Assembly: GCF_910596095.1 (NCBI RefSeq)
Contig: NC_056551.1
Coordinates: 9,590,001-9,654,000 of the forward strand
Direction of reading: 5' to 3'
DNA from: Thunnus maccoyii
Taxonomy: Eukaryota > Chordata > Actinopteri > Scombriformes > Scombridae
Length of the DNA stretch: 64,000 bases
In this document: piece by piece, positions 62,193 through 64,000 of the stretch
Layout: each line of letters begins with the position of its first letter
How positions within the stretch are numbered: position 1 is the first letter of the stretch
Notes under the pieces: model-generated
Told to the model about the DNA's origin: nothing
The model's database searches: none
The model's input: the letters and a program-made list of their open reading frames with translations, nothing else
Program-made: the position numbers and the translations under genes

Positions 62193-64000
62193 CAAAGCTT
62201 GTTCTCAAGGGAGCTGTCCTACTCTGTGACCCACAGGACATAAACCAACTGTGCATGAACTCCAAGCTTCCTCTTCTTGACAAAACTTGCATGTTGACAT
62301 GTTGTTGTTGCAATTTTTGCGCTGACTTAATGGTTGCAACATTCCAACAGATGGAAATATTCTAGATGTTTTGTGCCTCATTTTTTAAACACATTTCCAC
62401 ACAGTTCAGCTGGATATGTTTGGTACATTGTGACACTTTGGGAAGTCAATTAAAATTCAGCTTGAACAGGGTTTCAACAAAGTTTGAAAGAGTTAATAAT
62501 GACTGGGCTTTCAGCAGGTCAGTGAGCTTTAAGGGGTTCAAGGCAATACATTTGTGTTTCCTTTCTTGTTGTCAGATCTGGAGATCAGATTTTTCCTACA
62601 GAACTATAAAAGTACTCATACATAATTTTGAAATCTTTGTGAATGCCAGGTTACATGAATGGTACATCTACAACTTATGCAGGGGCTGTTGGGGCTCTGC
62701 ACAGTCTTAACAGTGTGTGCTCTAATTCTACTAAGCAGTGCACTTTGCAAAAGGCATTTACAGGAATGCATAAATAAGCCAGCAGACAGCCACTCTTTTA
62801 TAGAGGTAAAGTAAATAAGTAGTAAATAAATTAGAATGGATTTGTTGAGTGTAAACCTCCCTCAGTGCTAGAAATATTCTCCAATTTGTTGTTACCCTCT
62901 GCGACTTTGTTAATGTCAATGAAATTATAGGGTAAATTGATTTCTTGATCATATAAATGTGCCTTTAGGATTTGTCAAGTTATTGTTTGGTGTGTTTCAT
63001 ACTGTAGTTATGGCTGAGAAAGATTGTGGAAATTCGTTGAGGTTTTCAGGCAGACTCACATTAGTTAAAAGATAAACCACTGCAGAGGTAATTAATAGAT
63101 GGCAGTTTTAAAAATAATATGTCAAAACACTTTCTTTCCATTCCATACTAGGGATACAAACAAGTCAGTTTTCTGTAGTAGCCCTCACTGTCAACTACAT
63201 ACTGCATTTTGGATTTCCAGAAACCTAAATGTTATTTGTGAGTCCTCTTAATCACAACTCACAGGGAAATGCAGCCACAATCATACCACTTGCAATTTTA
63301 GAAATTCTTTTTAACTGACCGTGTTTCCCCACAGCACAGACAGACTCAGAGGAACATAAGGTCGATTTAGAAATATACACGTTTACATCACAGGGCTGCT
63401 AATGTACCACTGTACATCCACTATGCGTGAGAGTTTATTTGTGAACATGCACACATCACAGATGGTTTTGTCTGTGTTTATGTCTGGGCTGAATATTTAT
63501 TTGCCTTTTACACTGAATGAACTCACTATATGGTTTGCTGAAGAAGAAAAAACACACTTGATTCAGCGTGGTCTAATGATGTGTTTATGTGGGTGAGTAT
63601 TTGTGTTTGTTCTCTCAGACCTCTGGGCTGGTGGTGGGAAAATACACAACTCACAAGCCCACTTATATTATCTGTATTATAGATCATAATATAATATCAT
63701 CTGTATGCTGTCTTCCCCAGGTGTGTGTGCAGTGGGTAAACCCATGTGCCTGATGTTCGAGTACATGGCCCATGGTGACCTCAATGAGTTCCTGCGTCGT
63801 CGATCTCCAAACCAATCGGTGCGCACCCTCAGCCGTGCCAGCCTATCGGGTCGCAGTTTCTCCTCTGAGCTGGAGGCAGGACTACTCTCCTGTGTTGAGC
63901 AATTGTCTATTTCCAAGCAGATCGCGGCAGGAATGGCCTACCTATCAGAGCGCAAGTTTGTCCATCGCGACCTTGCGACTCGGAACTGCTTGGTTGGGGA
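24677..64000 (+). CDS. musk: Muscle-specific receptor tyrosine kinase MuSK (3' end beyond window)
   Basis: Seventeen exons join in one frame: 24677-24761, 34170-34296, 35273-35424, 35568-35695, 35943-36084, 37284-37408, 40749-40908, 41416-41422, 44768-45031, 45183-45361, 46125-46148, 46267-46355, 56942-57116, 57760-57946, 58026-58217, 60363-60511 and 63721 to the window edge. MuSK is the postsynaptic receptor that, with LRP4, answers agrin and drives acetylcholine-receptor clustering at the neuromuscular junction. Domains: signal peptide 1-26; three Ig domains about 29-306; frizzled-like CRD about 315-456; kringle 467-545; transmembrane helix about 580-603; NPMY Dok-7 docking motif (Tyr640); kinase with GEGAFG (668-673), AVK Lys695, alpha-C Glu712 and HRD 810-812. 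The kringle is present in ray, frog and bird MuSK and absent in mammals. The ATG was chosen because it starts the hydrophobic signal and no longer ATG-initiated frame exists. The remaining kinase C-lobe is off the window. ROR kinases share the Ig/CRD/kringle plan, but the three Ig domains and the juxtamembrane sequence point to MuSK. Confidence 0.97.
26022..28110 (-). pseudogene. Decayed hAT transposon with ZBED/BED-finger transposase, antisense in musk intron 1
   Basis: Three broken minus-strand blocks read like a hAT transposase of the ZBED5/FAM200 type. The first (27853-27257) has [11 protein letters not shown], a BED zinc finger (CVGC followed by HLNTKH) and [12 protein letters not shown]. 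The second (27275-26922) has [20 protein letters not shown]. The third (26949-26668) has [20 protein letters not shown]. The C-terminal dimerisation region is recognisable but interrupted by stops down to about 26150. Frameshifts and stops mean no functional enzyme is encoded. The ends resemble hAT inverted repeats: CAGGGCTTCTCAACC on the left (26022) and, reading the right end inverted, ATTCTCAAC near 28080-28093. No matching target duplication was found. Confidence 0.8.
28994..29168. mobile_element. Foldback MITE with internal hairpin
   Basis: The left end TTACCTTGCGAGGCAGCTGG and the right end (read inverted) TTAACTTGCAAGGCAGCTGG extend into a near-perfect inverted repeat of about 30 bp, ending ATTCATGAG. 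A second small hairpin, TCCGAACC/GGTTCGGA, sits at 29056-29077. There is no coding capacity. The TTA/TTAA at the borders may be part of a target duplication. Confidence 0.8.
31196..31470. repeat. Dispersed repeat, copy in musk intron 1
   Basis: The stretch with AACCATGATCTTTCCCTAAA and ACCTAACTAGACCTTAACCA, ending in an AATGGTTTTAGAAAGCACAG block, is matched in reverse complement at about 38290-38440 in intron 6. It is non-coding. Limits are approximate. Confidence 0.6.
31880..32675. mobile_element. Non-autonomous hAT-like element in musk intron 1
   Basis: The left end is CAGGGTCGGACTG; the right end read inverted is CAGGCTCGGACTG (12/13). The flanking octamers GAGGTAGC and TTGATAGC agree at 5 of 8 positions, compatible with an aged 8-bp hAT target duplication. 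No transposase is seen in the 796 bp. Confidence 0.7.
34170..36084 (+). CDS. musk: musk exons 2-5: Ig domains 1 and 2
   Basis: Exons 34170-34296, 35273-35424, 35568-35695 and 35943-36084. Ig1 has the core cysteine in ATFICEVES, the core tryptophan in ADITWTKN, and [20 protein letters not shown] with its additional cysteine pair, as in other MuSK proteins. Ig2 has [19 protein letters not shown] and [20 protein letters not shown]. All splice phases agree. Ig1 is the region that contacts LRP4 in mammalian MuSK. Confidence 0.95.
37284..40908 (+). CDS. musk: musk exons 6-7: Ig domain 3
   Basis: Exon 6 (37284-37408) encodes [20 protein letters not shown]. Exon 7 (40749-40908) encodes the second half, with [17 protein letters not shown]. 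They are separated by a 3.3-kb intron containing a hairpin (38488-38539), a CA microsatellite and dispersed repeats. Exon 7 ends one base into a codon. Confidence 0.93.
38290..38450. repeat. Dispersed repeat, inverted relative to 31196-31470
   Basis: CTTCCAAAACCATTACAAAT, GGTTAAGGTTTGGTTAGG and AGGGAAAGACCATGGTTT correspond to the reverse complement of the intron 1 copy. Limits are approximate. Confidence 0.6.
38488..38539. repeat. Perfect 24-bp inverted repeat with 4-nt loop
   Basis: The left arm 38488-38511 and right arm 38516-38539 are exact reverse complements around the loop ATAA. The arm is built from CATC and CTCC motifs. Confidence 0.95.
38889..38923. repeat. (CA)n microsatellite in musk intron 6
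   Basis: A mostly pure CA run with one interruption near its start. Confidence 0.9.
40380..40680. repeat. Dispersed repeat (copy B) in musk intron 6
   Basis: Shares GTTAGCAACTAGCTGG and the following GAGTTGGTAGAGACCAAAA region with the astacin-intron element at 3640-4190, in the same orientation. It ends shortly before musk exon 7. Non-coding. Confidence 0.55.
41416..41422 (+). CDS. musk: musk exon 8: 7-nt microexon
   Basis: Sequence AGTGGAG between TGTAG acceptor and GTAAGA donor. Exon 7 ends one base into a codon and exon 9 begins with the last base of a codon, so joining them directly breaks the frame. A connecting exon of length 1 mod 3 is required. This one gives Glu-Trp-Arg, restoring the VAEW motif that mammalian MuSK has at the same place between Ig3 and the frizzled domain. 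Confidence 0.8.
42245..43170 (-). mobile_element. Tc1/mariner remnant in musk intron 8 (copy 1)
   Basis: The minus strand encodes fragments of a Tc1-type transposase, including [18 protein letters not shown] and the catalytic-core signature DDNAPIH. Homology to 52403-53290 extends over several hundred bases in the same orientation. The reading frame is broken and the 3' part deleted near 43060. Confidence 0.8.
44768..45361 (+). CDS. musk: musk exons 9-10: frizzled-like cysteine-rich domain
   Basis: Exons 44768-45031 and 45183-45361. Cysteines appear in the frizzled pattern: [47 protein letters not shown] and [15 protein letters not shown] contains a likely N-glycosylation site. In MuSK this domain takes part in Wnt binding. 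Confidence 0.95.
45876..45935. repeat. (GT)n microsatellite in musk intron 10
   Basis: A GT run with two interruptions, about 190 bp upstream of the 24-nt exon 11. Confidence 0.9.
46125..46355 (+). CDS. musk: musk exons 11-12: short linker exon and first half of the kringle
   Basis: Exon 11 is only 24 nt (46125-46148; DIKKDHVT) with acceptor TTTCAG and donor GTAAGT. Exon 12 (46267-46355) encodes [20 protein letters not shown] and CQPWNQQ, the first two kringle cysteines (Cys467, Cys488) and a likely glycosylation site (NVT). Confidence 0.9.
47547..47942. mobile_element. MITE nested in the 46786-50651 element
   Basis: Begins TTTAAAGGTGCAGTGTGTAG; the right end read inverted is TTTAAAGGTGTAGCGTATAG. 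The inverted repeat continues for roughly 37 bp (GATTTAGT, GCATCTAG). At 396 bp it is non-coding. Short related ends (AAAGGTGCAGT) also occur at 3579, 3640 and 18559. Confidence 0.85.
48449..49754 (+). pseudogene. Broken C2H2 zinc-finger gene of a multicopy fish family
   Basis: Three open blocks in musk orientation. 48449-48754 starts [12 protein letters not shown] and has zinc-finger-like units (CKCCNYSS with [24 protein letters not shown]; a decayed third NCKLCSF). Near 48861-49000 a helical block [20 protein letters not shown] follows. From 49247 [20 protein letters not shown] runs to a donor-like GTAAGC at 49336. From about 49430, after a frame change, comes [20 protein letters not shown] and then [18 protein letters not shown]. 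The order (fingers, then GLPWY-MRE, then a C-terminal block ending in LNLDYP) is what I recall from many teleost proteins annotated as SAMD3-like. This copy has frame changes and probably encodes no intact protein. Confidence 0.55.
51010..51068. repeat. (GT)n microsatellite pair in musk intron 12
   Basis: Two GT runs separated by CTCATGTGCAGC; the 5' flank GTGCAGCG is duplicated, suggesting slippage of a larger unit. A CA run follows at 51164-51184. Confidence 0.85.
52403..53290 (-). mobile_element. Tc1/mariner remnant in musk intron 12 (copy 2)
   Basis: Homologous to copy 1 at 42245, same orientation. The minus strand again contains [17 protein letters not shown] and FQDDNAPIH. Relative to copy 1 a block of nearly 200 bp is missing near 52490, while its 3' part is longer. 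The frame is broken. Confidence 0.8.
56942..57116 (+). CDS. musk: musk exon 13: second half of the kringle
   Basis: Encodes [15 protein letters not shown], then [13 protein letters not shown] and [10 protein letters not shown], giving kringle cysteines 516, 528, 540 and 545. With exon 12 this yields the full six-cysteine kringle. The acceptor at 56940-56941 was chosen over the AG at 56956-56957 because it keeps the PH-x-H motif typical of kringles. Confidence 0.92.
57760..58217 (+). CDS. musk: musk exons 14-15: transmembrane and juxtamembrane region
   Basis: Exon 14 (57760-57946) encodes a Pro/Ser stalk, the helix [20 protein letters not shown] and a stop-transfer [12 protein letters not shown]. 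Exon 15 (58026-58217) encodes [14 protein letters not shown], the NPxY motif whose phosphotyrosine binds Dok-7, and the glycine-rich loop [10 protein letters not shown]. Confidence 0.95.
58218..60362 (+). other. musk intron 15, nothing recognised
   Basis: About 2.1 kb with no exon, transposon ends or long tandem repeat that I could recognise; only short purine-rich and TG-rich tracts. Confidence 0.5.
60363..64000 (+). CDS. musk: musk exons 16-17: kinase domain (truncated by window end)
   Basis: Exon 16 (60363-60511) encodes [18 protein letters not shown], with the ATP-anchoring lysine (695), and [20 protein letters not shown] with the alpha-C glutamate (712). Exon 17 starts at 63721 with [20 protein letters not shown]. 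It passes through a Ser/Arg-rich kinase linker and reaches [12 protein letters not shown] at the window edge. DFG, the activation-loop tyrosines and the C-lobe lie outside. The 3.2-kb intron between holds a CA tract at 62160-62182 and no gene that I recognise. Confidence 0.96.

Overview
This is vertebrate nuclear DNA, almost certainly from a teleost and probably a spiny-rayed fish. It has spliced genes with consensus GT/AG borders, dense CA/GT microsatellites, many short inverted-repeat transposons, a fish-type six-cysteine astacin, and a MuSK gene that still encodes a kringle domain. I rebuilt all gene models by hand from splice sites and reading phase; no database or transcript was consulted.

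Layout. (1) 1466-2381, + strand: the last three coding exons of a type-2 cystatin-like protein. (2) 2939-6366, - strand: a complete nine-exon six-cysteine astacin metalloprotease of the hatching-enzyme/nephrosin type, convergent with the cystatin. (3) 6.45-9.7 kb: no gene, with a hAT-like MITE and a CA/GA microsatellite. (4) 9733-10214, - strand: an unassigned proline-rich open stretch in two frames. (5) 10539-14027, - strand: nine exons of rassf6 (Ras-association plus SARAH domains), lacking only its 5' end. (6) 14-24.6 kb: intergenic, holding a large inverted repeat and several MITE and satellite tracts. (7) 24677-64000, + strand: musk, the muscle-specific receptor tyrosine kinase, 17 exons so far, running off the right edge at the catalytic HRDLATRN loop.

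The musk model is in phase throughout and gives 821 residues: signal peptide, three Ig domains, frizzled-like cysteine-rich domain, kringle, transmembrane helix, NPxY juxtamembrane motif and the kinase N-lobe plus catalytic loop. It needs a 7-nt microexon (41416-41422) and a 24-nt exon (46125-46148). Its introns are full of mobile DNA: a decayed antisense hAT/ZBED transposase in intron 1, two related Tc1/mariner remnants in introns 8 and 12, and several non-autonomous elements.

The most unusual object is a 3.9-kb segment (46786-50651) inside the intron that splits the kringle. It has matching 22-bp terminal inverted repeats (18/22) and carries a broken zinc-finger gene resembling a multicopy fish family, with no transposase that I can recognise. 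The genes in the window do not form one pathway. RASSF6 (Hippo/apoptosis adaptor) and MuSK (neuromuscular synapse receptor) are simply neighbours, facing away from each other across about 10.6 kb.
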